DNA from: Bacteroidota bacterium | GTDB lineage: Bacteria > Bacteroidota > Bacteroidia > Cytophagales > Cytophagaceae | NCBI GenBank assembly: GCA_023428135.1 | Contig: JAEYZG010000058.1 | Span: forward strand, 1 to 64,000 | DNA length: 64,000 nt | Reading direction: 5' to 3' | In this document: positions 25,774 through 35,200 of the stretch, one piece after another | Layout of the letters: each line of letters begins with the position of its first letter | Numbering within the stretch: the first letter of the stretch is position 1 | The notes under the pieces: model-generated | Database searches by the model: none | Told to the model about the DNA's origin: nothing | Seen by the model: only the letters and a program-made list of their open reading frames with translations | Position numbers and translations under genes: made by a program

Positions 25774-26619
25774 TTATAACACTTCTTTTAATTTAAATGT
25801 ATCTTTTACTCTAAATCCCTTTTCAGTTTCCTGAACAGTACAGCACTCATGTATAGAGTCATGCTCCAGAAAGATGATGTAATCTTTGCTAATTGCATCT
25901 GTAAAAAAGAGTTCCTTTTCCTGCATTGAAATCAATGGTCGAGTATCATAGGCCATGATATAAGGAATAGGAATATGCCCAACAGAAGGTAACAGATCTG
26001 CAGCAAAAACTAATTTCTTTCCCTTATAATCTATAATTGGAATCATCTGCTTGTCTGTATGTCCGTCTACAAATAAAAAATCAATCGACCTGAAAGGTGT
26101 CTCCTCTCTGATCCCTACAAATTCTAGTTTTCCACTCTCCCGTAAAGGAAATATATTTTCTTTTAAAAAACTGGCCTTTTCTCGCGCATTGGGAATTGAG
26201 GCCCATTTCCAATGATCTTCATTAGACCAATAAACGGCATTTTTAAAAGTCGGTTCTATTTTCGTTCTATCTTTATTATATACAGTAGCTCCTCCGCAAT
26301 GATCAAAATGTAAATGGGTCAGTATCACATCTGTAATATCATTTTCAGAAAAACCTGCCTTATGAATAGATTTAACCAGAGTATCTTCACCATGCAAATA
26401 ATAATGGCGTAAAAAATTATCATCCTGTTTATCTCCAATTCCAGTATCTATTAATATGAGTTTATTCCCATCTTCTATAAGAAGGCAACGCATAGCCCAG
26501 GTGCATAAATTTTTATCATCAGCCGGATTAGTTTTTTGCCAAAGAGTTTTAGGTACTACGCCAAACATAGCTCCACCATCAAGCTTAAAAAATCCTGTAT
26601 TTATTACGTGTAAATTCAT
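25774..26619 (-). CDS. MBL-fold metallo-hydrolase (lactonase / parathion-hydrolase-like)
   Basis: A 281-residue metallo-beta-lactamase-fold hydrolase. The metal-binding motif THLHFDHCGG (HxHxDH), the later His in VDGHTDKQ and the Asp in VFAADLLP provide the two-metal site, and His in LEHDSIHE is the usual last ligand. The sequence type, with a lid region rich in Trp (WSNEDHWKWAS), resembles AHL lactonases and methyl-parathion hydrolase relatives, but glyoxalase-like functions cannot be excluded. It has no signal peptide. It abuts the patatin gene, suggesting a joint role in ester or lipid turnover. Confidence 0.85.
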   Translation of the reverse strand: MNLHVINTGFFKLDGGAMFGVVPKTLWQKTNPADDKNLCTWAMRCLLIEDGNKLILIDTGIGDKQDDNFLRHYYLHGEDTLVKSIHKAGFSENDITDVILTHLHFDHCGGATVYNKDRTKIEPTFKNAVYWSNEDHWKWASIPNAREKASFLKENIFPLRESGKLEFVGIREETPFRSIDFLFVDGHTDKQMIPIIDYKGKKLVFAADLLPSVGHIPIPYIMAYDTRPLISMQEKELFFTDAISKDYIIFLEHDSIHECCTVQETEKGFRVKDTFKLKEVL

Positions 26620-26670
26620 AGATACTTTATCTAAAAAGTAATGTTATTACCGGATATTTATAAAAAACAA

Positions 26671-26712
26671 AAAGCTGTTTAGGTCCTAATTGTTTCCTAA
26701 ACAGCTTTTATT
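26671..26712 (-). terminator. terminator of accA
   Basis: Perfect 13-bp stem (26671-26683 with 26696-26708) and 12-base loop, 20 bp downstream of the accA stop. On the minus strand the stem is followed by a T-rich tail; the other side also has T runs. Confidence 0.8.
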
Positions 26713-26731
26713 ATTTCTTCAGAAAATTGAA

Positions 26732-27679
26732 TTATTCAACAAAGACTCCCATTGCACCAAACTTTTCAATTCTTTGAGCTATTCTTTCCTCAGATGAAAA
26801 CTTTGATAATTCATCTATACTATCAAGTATTACTTTTCTGATTTTCTTAGCTGTTCCAACAGGATCTACGTGAGCACCGCCAAGAGGTTCTTTGATAATA
26901 TCATCAACCATTTTATTTTTATGCATATCGGTTGCAGTAAGTTTCAAAGCTTCCGCAGCTTGCTCTTTGTAATCCCAGCTTCTCCATAAAATTGAAGAAC
27001 AGGATTCAGGAGAAATAACAGAATACCAGGTATTTTCCAGCATTAATACCTTGTCTCCTATTGCAATACCTAAAGCTCCGCCGGAAGCTCCTTCTCCAAT
27101 TATGATACATATTACCGGCACTTTTAGTAGAAACATCTCTTTAATATTTCTGGCAATAGCCTCAGCCTGACCTCTTTCTTCAGCTTCAAGACCAGGAAAA
27201 GCTCCGGGAGTATCAATAAATGTAACAATAGGTACATCAAACTTTTCTGCCATTTTCATAAGGCGAAGCGCTTTTCTGTAGCCCTCAGGGTTAGCCATCC
27301 CAAAGTTTCTCAATTGTCTTTGTTTGGTATTTCTTCCTTTTTGGTGTCCAATTATCATTACAGAATGATCGCCGACCTGAGCAAGTCCGCCAACCATAGC
27401 TTTATCGTCTTTTACGGAACGATCCCCATGCAACTCAATAAATTTATCAGCAATGGCACTGATATAATCAAGAGTGTAAGGTCTGTCCGGATGTCTGGAC
27501 AATTGCACTCTCTGCCATCTGGTAAGGTTAGAGTATGTTTCTTTTTTCAAAGTCTTGATTTTTTCTTCCAAAGATTTAACCGCAGAGGAAACATCCACAT
27601 TATTCTCCTGAGCCAGCAACTTCATATCAATTAACTTAGCTTCCAGTTCCGCGATTGGTTTTTCAAAGTCCAATAACAT
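26732..27679 (-). CDS. accA: acetyl-CoA carboxylase carboxyltransferase subunit alpha
   Basis: A 315-residue crotonase-fold subunit that, with AccD, moves CO2 from carboxybiotin to acetyl-CoA in the first step of fatty acid synthesis. The family segments LTRWQRVQLSRHPDRPYTLDY, GDRSVKDDKAMVGG, FIDTPGAFPG and IGEGASGGALGIAIGD, which forms the oxyanion and CoA site, are all present. The length is normal. It is a single gene with its own terminator. accD, accB and accC are not in the window. Confidence 0.97.
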   Translation of the reverse strand: MLLDFEKPIAELEAKLIDMKLLAQENNVDVSSAVKSLEEKIKTLKKETYSNLTRWQRVQLSRHPDRPYTLDYISAIADKFIELHGDRSVKDDKAMVGGLAQVGDHSVMIIGHQKGRNTKQRQLRNFGMANPEGYRKALRLMKMAEKFDVPIVTFIDTPGAFPGLEAEERGQAEAIARNIKEMFLLKVPVICIIIGEGASGGALGIAIGDKVLMLENTWYSVISPESCSSILWRSWDYKEQAAEALKLTATDMHKNKMVDDIIKEPLGGAHVDPVGTAKKIRKVILDSIDELSKFSSEERIAQRIEKFGAMGVFVE

Positions 27680-28028
27680 ATTTTGTTAACAATAGTATTT
27701 CTGCAAATTTATAAAATATAATTTCTGAACATATACCCCGACACAACTTAAGATACAAACAACTAAAAACCAAAAAGTTAACTTTAAAATTATTTTATCT
27801 TTTCAAAATATAAATTCTTTTAAAAAAAGGGATTCTTAGTTTTTACCTTCTTCACAATGTCTCTGAGGAAATAATATCTTTCGGCAAATGAGAGATTTAT
27901 AAAATATTTATAACATAAATGTCTTTTTTTCGTTCTTATCGCTTGCTTTTATTTTCATATGTCTTTTTTAAAATTAATTTTGGATAATTAATAACCTAAC
28001 ATATTTTAAACTTTAAAGTAGTAGTTGA
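27680..28028. other. divergent intergenic region accA / glycogen synthase
   Basis: A 349-bp AT-rich gap that must hold promoters for both divergent genes. On the minus strand, 27704-27711 reads TAAATTTG, an exact -7 match 25 bases before the accA ATG, without a clear -33. A 12-bp palindrome AAAGTTAACTTT lies at 27774-27785. A candidate glycogen synthase promoter is listed separately. No ORF or RNA is visible. Confidence 0.5.
27952..27982 (+). promoter_or_regulatory. candidate Bacteroidota promoter for glycogen synthase
   Basis: TAATTTTG at 27975-27982 matches TAnnTTTG; 19 bp upstream is TTTT (27952-27955), three of four bases of the TTTG -33 element. The predicted transcript would start near 27989, about 40 bases before the ATG at 28029. 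Confidence 0.35.
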
Positions 28029-29825
28029 ATGGATAAAAAACATGCAGATACCTTATTAGTAGAGATTGCCTGGGAGGTTTGCAATCAGGTAGGCGGAATT
28101 TATACCGTCATTCGTTCAAAGGTCCCAAGCATGATTGAGAAGTGGGATGAAAACTATTGTCTGATTGGTCCATACGTTCATAGCAGAATGCCAGCTGAAT
28201 TTGAACCTGTTGAAAACGAAGATGATCCATTCTATCAGGCTGCCAAGCAACTCAGAAGTTTTGGATATGAAGTTCATTATGGCTACTGGCTCGTTTCCGG
28301 AAAACCCAGAGTGATTCTTTTGAACCCTTTTAGTATTTATAATAAATTAAATGAAGTTAAGTACATTCTGTGGGAACACCACGGAATTTCTTCTCCTGAA
28401 GGTGACGACCTTATAAATCAGGTTATAGCATTTGGGCACTTGGTTAAATTATATTTTGCTGAGCTTACTCTTGTAACCGATAAAAAAATTATTGGTCATT
28501 TCCATGAATGGATGGCAGGAACCGCAATTCCGGCAATAAGAAGGGACAACTTACAGGCCACTACTGTATTTACAACCCACGCAACGCTTCTAGGCCGATA
28601 CCTGGCAATGAATGATGCTCACTTTTATGACCATCTTCCCTTTTATGACTGGGAAAAAGAAGCTGTCAATTTTAACATAGAAACTTCTGTTAAAATTGAA
28701 CGCGCTGCCGCACATGGGGCACATGTATTCACTACAGTAAGTGAAGTAACAGCCAGAGAATGTGCCTCCTTGCTTGGCAGAAACCCTGATCTGATTCTCC
28801 CAAATGGTCTGAATATCGAGCGATTTACCGCACTTCATGAATTTCAAAACCTCCATAAAGAATACAAAGAAAAGATCCACCAATTCATAATGGGACATTT
28901 CTTTCACAGCTACTCTTTTGATCTGGATAAAACACTTTATTTCTTCACTTCCGGAAGGTATGAATACAAAAACAAAGGTTTTGACCTGACTCTGGAAGCC
29001 CTTGCTAGACTTAACTGGAGAATGAGGCAGGAAAATATGGATATGACTGTGGTCATGTTCTTTATTACCAAACAACCTTATCACTCTATAAACCCATCGG
29101 TACTACAATCCAGAGCAGTAATGGAGGAAGTCAGACAGGATTGCAAAGCCATTGAAAAACAGGTAGGGGAAAGACTTTTCAATGAAGCGGCAGCAAGTGG
29201 TGATATCACGATGCCAAACCTCAATAATTTTGTTGACGAATACTGGAGATTAAGATTAAGAAGAATACTTCAATCCTGGAAATCTAATCACCTTCCATTT
29301 GTAGTAACGCATAATCTAATACATGACCAATACGATGATATACTTAGCTTCCTGAGGACCGCCAATCTGGTTAACAACTGGTATGACAGAGTAAAAATCG
29401 TATATCATCCTGACTTTATATCTCCAACCAACCCATTATTTGGTATGGAATATGGTCAGTTCGTAAGAGGTTGTCATTTGGGAATTTTCCCAAGCTATTA
29501 TGAGCCATGGGGATATACTCCACTGGAATCTATAGCAAGTGGAGTACCTGCAGTAACTAGTGATCTTTCCGGTTTTGGTGATTATATCCTTTCAAACATT
29601 CCTCAACATGAAGAAAAAGGACTTTATGTTGTAAACAGAAGGTACAAAAGCTTTGACGAAGCTGCAAATCAGCTTACAGATCAGCTTTATTCATTTGTTA
29701 AGCTTGCAAGAAGAGAAAGGATCACACAGAGAAACCTGGTTGAAAGTTCTTCCGAGACATTTGACTGGAAAAATTTGTCCGTATACTATGAACGGGCCTA
29801 TGATCTGGCTTTAAATTATTTATAA
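28029..29825 (+). CDS. glycogen synthase, GT3 (eukaryote-type) family
   Basis: A 598-residue retaining glycosyltransferase of the GT3 family, the type found in animals and fungi, rather than the GT5 GlgA of most bacteria. The N-terminal nucleotide-sugar loop is WEVCNQVGGIYTVIRSK and the catalytic E-x7-E motif is YEPWGYTPLE. Also typical are GHFHEWMAGTAIPAIRR and TTHATLLGRYLAM. It extends glycogen from UDP-glucose in GT3 enzymes. The regulatory phosphorylation tails of the eukaryotic enzymes are absent, as in other Bacteroidota copies. It is a single gene with its own terminator; no branching enzyme or phosphorylase is in the window, though a GH63-like glucosidase is at 49-52 kb. Confidence 0.93.
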   Translation: MDKKHADTLLVEIAWEVCNQVGGIYTVIRSKVPSMIEKWDENYCLIGPYVHSRMPAEFEPVENEDDPFYQAAKQLRSFGYEVHYGYWLVSGKPRVILLNPFSIYNKLNEVKYILWEHHGISSPEGDDLINQVIAFGHLVKLYFAELTLVTDKKIIGHFHEWMAGTAIPAIRRDNLQATTVFTTHATLLGRYLAMNDAHFYDHLPFYDWEKEAVNFNIETSVKIERAAAHGAHVFTTVSEVTARECASLLGRNPDLILPNGLNIERFTALHEFQNLHKEYKEKIHQFIMGHFFHSYSFDLDKTLYFFTSGRYEYKNKGFDLTLEALARLNWRMRQENMDMTVVMFFITKQPYHSINPSVLQSRAVMEEVRQDCKAIEKQVGERLFNEAAASGDITMPNLNNFVDEYWRLRLRRILQSWKSNHLPFVVTHNLIHDQYDDILSFLRTANLVNNWYDRVKIVYHPDFISPTNPLFGMEYGQFVRGCHLGIFPSYYEPWGYTPLESIASGVPAVTSDLSGFGDYILSNIPQHEEKGLYVVNRRYKSFDEAANQLTDQLYSFVKLARRERITQRNLVESSSETFDWKNLSVYYERAYDLALNYL

Positions 29826-29837
29826 TTTTTTTAAAAG

Positions 29838-29870
29838 AGAGGCTGTATTTTGAATGTACAGCCTCTTTTT
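29838..29870 (+). terminator. terminator of glycogen synthase gene
   Basis: 10-bp perfect stem (29838-29847 with 29857-29866), 9-base loop, then a T run. The stem core AGAGGCTGT recurs in the terminator at 32004. Confidence 0.85.
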
Positions 29871-30099
29871 ATTTCCACCACCCCAACGCATTTAAATTTC
29901 TAAAATTCAAACCATTAATAAGCAGTTTAAAACTCATTTCCTGTTTAATTTTGGTTTTATCTGATTCCTGTTACAACTCCCATATAAAAATTAAAATTTG
30001 CTAAAAATAATTGTTAAATTAGCAGTTTGATAAAAGGTCTACACTTGAGAATTCTTTTAATCAGACAAATAAATCGGATAAAACCAGGAACAATCATTT

Positions 30100-30969
30100 A
30101 TGCTAATTGAAAATGTCGAAAAGACCACCACTGTGGAGGAGCTGAAGAAAATTGCTTCACAGGTGAGAAGAGATATTGTAAGAATGGTACATTGCTGCAG
30201 CTCAGGCCACCCAGGCGGATCACTTGGTTGCGCAGACTATCTTGTTGCGCTTTATTTCAGAGAGATGAAGCATAATACTCAATTTACTATGGACGGGATA
30301 AATGAAGATCTTTTCTTCTTATCAAACGGGCATATTTCACCACTTTGGTATAGCGTCCTTTCAAGAGCCGGCTACTTCCCTGCTTCAGAACTGGGTACAT
30401 TCAGAAAACTTAATTCCAGATTACAAGGACATCCAGCAACAGAAGAGCATCTTCCGGGCATCAGAATTGCTTCTGGTTCACTTGGACAAGGTCTGTCTGT
30501 GGCTGTAGGTGCTGCACAAGCAAAGAAATTAAATAAAGATAACAGACTGGTTTATGTGTTAATGGGCGATGGAGAGCAACAGGAAGGTCAGGTTTGGGAA
30601 GCCTTGATGTATGCAGCTCATCATAAAGTAGATAACATAATAGCTGCAGTAGATTATAACGGACAACAAATTGATGGGCCTTGTGATAAAGTTATGTCAC
30701 TGGGAGATCTTAAAGCTAAATATGAGTCGTTTGGCTGGAAGGTTCTTGAATGTGCAGAAGGCAATAAAATGGAGGCCATTACTGAAACACTTCAAAAAGC
30801 AAAGTCACTTACAGGACAAGGTCAGCCTATTGCAATTTTATTGAGGACCGAAATGGGCTATGGTGTTGATTATATGATGGGATCACATAAATGGCACGGT
30901 GCAGCTCCCAATGATGAGCAACTGGCAAAGGCACTTGCGCAACTTGAGGAAACTCTTGGCGATTATTAA
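30100..30969 (+). CDS. transketolase, N-terminal (TPP-binding) subunit
   Basis: A 289-residue protein equal to the first third to half of one-chain transketolase. GHPGGSLGCADYLVALYF and the TPP/metal motif GDGEQQEGQVWEAL, with the Asn of VDYNGQQIDG, bind the cofactor; ASGSLGQGLSVAVGAA is also typical. It transfers two-carbon units between sugar phosphates in the non-oxidative pentose phosphate pathway, together with the C-terminal subunit encoded 32 bp downstream. Such split transketolases are known in archaea, clostridia and some Bacteroidota. A split DXP synthase or transaldolase-like role is unlikely. Confidence 0.93.
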   Translation: MLIENVEKTTTVEELKKIASQVRRDIVRMVHCCSSGHPGGSLGCADYLVALYFREMKHNTQFTMDGINEDLFFLSNGHISPLWYSVLSRAGYFPASELGTFRKLNSRLQGHPATEEHLPGIRIASGSLGQGLSVAVGAAQAKKLNKDNRLVYVLMGDGEQQEGQVWEALMYAAHHKVDNIIAAVDYNGQQIDGPCDKVMSLGDLKAKYESFGWKVLECAEGNKMEAITETLQKAKSLTGQGQPIAILLRTEMGYGVDYMMGSHKWHGAAPNDEQLAKALAQLEETLGDY

Positions 30970-31001
30970 TCCATCTTAAAATTTTTATTGCTCTTAAGAA
31001 A

Positions 31002-31979
31002 ATGAAGAAATTTACATTCGAAGAAAAAATAGATACAAGATCAGGATTTGGAGTAGGACTGGTTGAAGCAGGAAGATTAAACTCCAATGTCGTAGCTCTT
31101 TGTGCCGACCTTATAGGTTCATTAAAAATGGGAGATTTTATTAAGGAATTTCCTGATCGTTTTTTTCAGGTAGGAATTGCAGAAGCCAACATGATAGGTT
31201 TGGCTGCGGGATTAACTATCGGTGGCAAAATTCCATATACTGGTACTTTTGCGAACTTCTCTACTGGAAGGGTATTTGACCAGATCAGACAATCAGTATC
31301 TTATTCTGAAAAAAACGTTAAAATCTGTGCATCACATGCCGGACTTACGCTGGGTGAAGACGGTGCCACACACCAGATTCTTGAAGATATTGGAATGATG
31401 AAAATGCTTCCTCATATGGTAGTTATCAATCCATGCGATTTTAACCAGACTAAAGCTGCTACCATTGCCATAGCTAATCATTATGGTCCTGTATATCTAA
31501 GATTCGGAAGACCTGCTGTACCAAACTTTACTCCGAAAGATCAGAAGTTTGAAATTGGAAAAGCACTTCTTTTAAACGAAGGTGCGGACGTTTCCATCTT
31601 TGCTACAGGTCACATGGTTTGGGAAGCAATAAAGGCCGGAGAAATTCTTGAACAAAAAGGAATTGATGCTGAAATTATTAATATCCACACCATTAAGCCA
31701 TTAGATACTGCTGCTATTCTTAAGTCTGTCCAAAAAACCAAATGCGCTGTTTCTGCAGAAGAGCATCAGGTTAGTGGTGGCTTAGGAGAAAGTATTGCTC
31801 AGGTACTATCCAGAAACTATCCATTACCACTCGAGATTGTTGCGGTAAATGATAGCTTTGGAGAAAGCGGGACACCTGATCAGCTTATGGAAAAATACGG
31901 ATTGACTGCAAATGACATTGTTAAAGCAGCAATGAAGGTAGTTGAAAGAAAGGCCGCAATGAAAACCTTAAGTGTATAA
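31002..31979 (+). CDS. transketolase, C-terminal (pyrimidine-binding) subunit
   Basis: A 325-residue partner of the preceding subunit. The pyrimidine-domain motif FFQVGIAEANMIGLAAGL carries the catalytic Glu that activates TPP; GRVFDQIRQSVSYS, SHAGLTLGEDGATHQ and the C-terminal transketolase domain (AEEHQVSGGLGESIAQ) follow. The two genes are 32 bp apart in one transcription unit, ended by a strong hairpin. The rpe gene at 6.5 kb works in the same pathway. Confidence 0.93.
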   Translation: MKKFTFEEKIDTRSGFGVGLVEAGRLNSNVVALCADLIGSLKMGDFIKEFPDRFFQVGIAEANMIGLAAGLTIGGKIPYTGTFANFSTGRVFDQIRQSVSYSEKNVKICASHAGLTLGEDGATHQILEDIGMMKMLPHMVVINPCDFNQTKAATIAIANHYGPVYLRFGRPAVPNFTPKDQKFEIGKALLLNEGADVSIFATGHMVWEAIKAGEILEQKGIDAEIINIHTIKPLDTAAILKSVQKTKCAVSAEEHQVSGGLGESIAQVLSRNYPLPLEIVAVNDSFGESGTPDQLMEKYGLTANDIVKAAMKVVERKAAMKTLSV

Positions 31980-32003
31980 CTTCTATAAGTTATTATAATT
32001 TTG

Positions 32004-32040
32004 AAAAGAGGCTGTCTAAAAAAGACAGCCTCTTTTTTTA
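32004..32040 (+). terminator. terminator of the transketolase operon
   Basis: Perfect 14-bp stem (32004-32017 with 32023-32036), 5-base A loop and a T run. It shares the AGAGGCTGTCT core with the hairpin at 29838. Confidence 0.9.
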
Positions 32041-32209
32041 TACTCAAAAATGATTATTTTTTTTCAAAATTAAAGTGTGGAGCAATTTGGCTTTCCCCAA
32101 TACTACATTTCGATAAATTGATTTCATTAAGAGCGTTAAAATTCTTAAATTGGACTATATTTATAATTGATTGACTTTAAATACACTAATTTTCTCTCTA
32201 AAAAACACA

Positions 32210-35200
32210 ATGACACATCAATTAAAGTTTTTATTAAAAACGGGACTGGTATTGCTGCTCACCTTGTTTTCACAATTATCTATTGCCAGAGATTATGAAG
32301 CTCCCAAAGCTCAGACTGCTCCGGTAATAGATGGAGTTGGAAGCGATGCGTGTTGGGCTTTAGCAAACTGGTATTATATTGATCAGACTTGGCTGGGTTC
32401 AACACCAACAGCAGCAGATTTTTCAGGAAGATTTAAAGCTGTATGGGATGCAGATAAACTTTATATTTTAGGAGAAATCACAGATAATGTTTTAAGCGAT
32501 AAGACTGCAGCACCACTTGTAAATTATTGGGAAGATGATTGTTTTGAAGTCCTTCTGGATGAAGATAAATCCGGTGGAGATCATGAAAAAAACTTCAATG
32601 CCTTTGCTTATCATATTTCAACTTTGTTAGATGCTGTGGATATCGGCACTGATGGCAACCCTCGCCTTTTCAACGATCATGTCAATGTTAAATGGACGAA
32701 AAATGGTGACGTATATACCTGGGAAGTAGCTATTACTGTTTATACTGATGCTTTTGTATATGGAGCTTCCAGCAATCCAAAAGCAAATCTGGCAGTAAAT
32801 AAAAAGATGGGGCTTGCCCTCGCCTATTGCGATAATGACGGAGCTTCAACCCGTGATAATTTCATGGGATCTGAAATCGTTACAGGACCTGATAAAAATG
32901 TTGCGTATAAAACAGCGGATATATTCGGAACATTAACTCTGGTTGAATCTTCTGCTCCAACCGCTACTTTTGTTCATTCTGTTGTAGCTTCCAATCTTGC
33001 AAATCCAACAGTAATGGTATGTGCTCCTGATGGAAGAATCTTTGTCTGTGAGCAGGAAGGAAAACTCAGAATAATCAAAAACGGAAATTTACTTTCCACC
33101 CCTGCGGTTACCGTTCAGACTGCAGTTTATCTGTCTCATTTCGGAAGCTATAGTGAAAGAGGCTTGATTGGTCTTGCCCTTGATCCGGATTTTGAGACTA
33201 ACAATTATATATACTTATACTATACTGTTAATTCAAGCGGAATCCACAATAGAGTAAGTCGTTTTACCATGAATGGAGATGTTGTTGTCTCAGGCAGCGA
33301 ATTAGTTCTATTGGAACTGGAAACACTAAGTGATCAGTCTGTCAGTCACAATGGAGGGGCAATGGCTTTTGGAAAAGATGGTAAACTATATATAGCAACA
33401 GGTGATAATCAACAAAAGGTAACTCCTCACGTATCACAAAACCTTGATAGTTATTTTGGAAAGATCCTTAGAATAAATCCTGATGGCAGTGCTCCTGCTG
33501 ACAATCCCTTTCCTACTGGCTCTGAAAAAAGAAAAAGAGTTTGGGCATACGGACTCAGAAATCCTTTCACTTTTGATATACAACCGGTAACGGGTAAAAT
33601 ATATGTAAACGATGTTGGTGAAGACGCTTGGGAGGAAATAAACGATGTAACAATCGGAGGAAAAAATTTCGGATGGCCTTCGACAGAAGGTAAAACTACT
33701 AATCCGGATTTTACCAGTCCGGTTTATGCATATGGTCATACTACGACTGACAGTACAGGCTGTGCTATAACTGGTGGAACATTTTTCAATCCTCAATCCA
33801 CCAATTATCCATCCAAATACATAGGCATGTATTTCTTTATGGATTACTGCAACAATTGGATCAACTTTGTAGATCCGGCTAACAATTTCAAAAGACAAAC
33901 CTTTTCTGCGAATGTTGCCGGAGCTCCGGTTGCAATAGACGCAGGAGCTGACGGAAATTTATATTATCTCAGCAGATCCAATAGAGCCGTATACAAAATA
34001 GTATATTCAGGTAACTCTGCTCCCGAAATCGTAAACCATCCTCAGAACGCAAATATTTTCGAAACTCAACCTGTCACATTTTCCGTTACAGTTACGGGCT
34101 CAGCACCATTCACCTATCAATGGATGAAAAACGGAGTAAATATTCCTAATGTGAACTCTTCTACTTATACAATTTCTGCAACTACCTCAGGAGATGCTGG
34201 TGAATATTCGGTTGAAGTAAGTAACTCAGCAGGTTCCGAGACAAGTAATGTAGCTATACTGACTGTTGGTCCCAAAAACTCCAAGCCTGTAGCCACTATT
34301 TTAACACCTATAAACAATGTCCTTTATAAGGGAGGAGATGTAATTACCTTTAGCGGCTCTGGTACAGACCCAGAGGATGGGGCATTGCCTGCCTCTGCCT
34401 TTACATGGTTGTTTGACTTTCATCATAATACGCACGTTCACGATGGACTTCCTTTAATTGGAATTAAAAATGGAACATTTACCATTCCTACTTCAGGGGA
34501 AACTGAAGACAATGTATGGTTCAGAATTAAACTTATAGTTAAAGATAACCTGGGACTAACCGACACTGCATATGTTGAAATTTTCCCTAAAAAATCTACA
34601 CTTACACTTGCTACTGAACCAGCAGGCTTACAGTTAAAAATAGACGGACAACCAAAACCTACTCCATACTCCACCCTTTCAGTGCAAGGAGTAGAACGTT
34701 CCATCAGCCCTGTTTCGCCTCAAACTGTCAATGGTATTCCTTATGTATTTGATCATTGGGTTCATGGGGGAAGTGCTGATCAGATCATCTCAACACCTTT
34801 ATCTAATACAACATACACTGCAGTGTTTAAGAAAATTTATCAGGATACATCTTCTTATTCTCCTATCCATGATGCTTATGTTCAAAATGCAAGGTATGAT
34901 ACTTCATTTAAAAATAAAACTTACGGTACACTTGACCCCCAATTCCTGGTTTCAAAAGTGCTTTTACCCGAAGGAAATAACAGAAATACTTTTATAACTT
35001 TTGATATCTCAGATTATAAAGACAGTATTTTAACTGCCAAGCTTAAACTGTATGGCTATATTGAAGAAACTGATACAGATAAAAAATCTTCAATAGCTGT
35101 TGGAGTTTATACTTCCTCAACGAACTGGACGGAAAATACTATTACCTGGACCAACCAGCCTGCTATCTCCTCTGTTGCCCTTGATACAACTGTAGTTAAT

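Noticed and set aside
28590..29084. Minus-strand 164-residue frame
   Set aside because: It lies fully inside the glycogen synthase gene and reads as a shadow frame.
29945..29953. TAATTTTG as a transketolase promoter
   Set aside because: It matches the -7 box but lacks a -33 at the right distance and lies about 150 bp before the gene.
33434..33898. Minus-strand 154-residue frame
   Set aside because: It lies inside the dehydrogenase propeller coding region.
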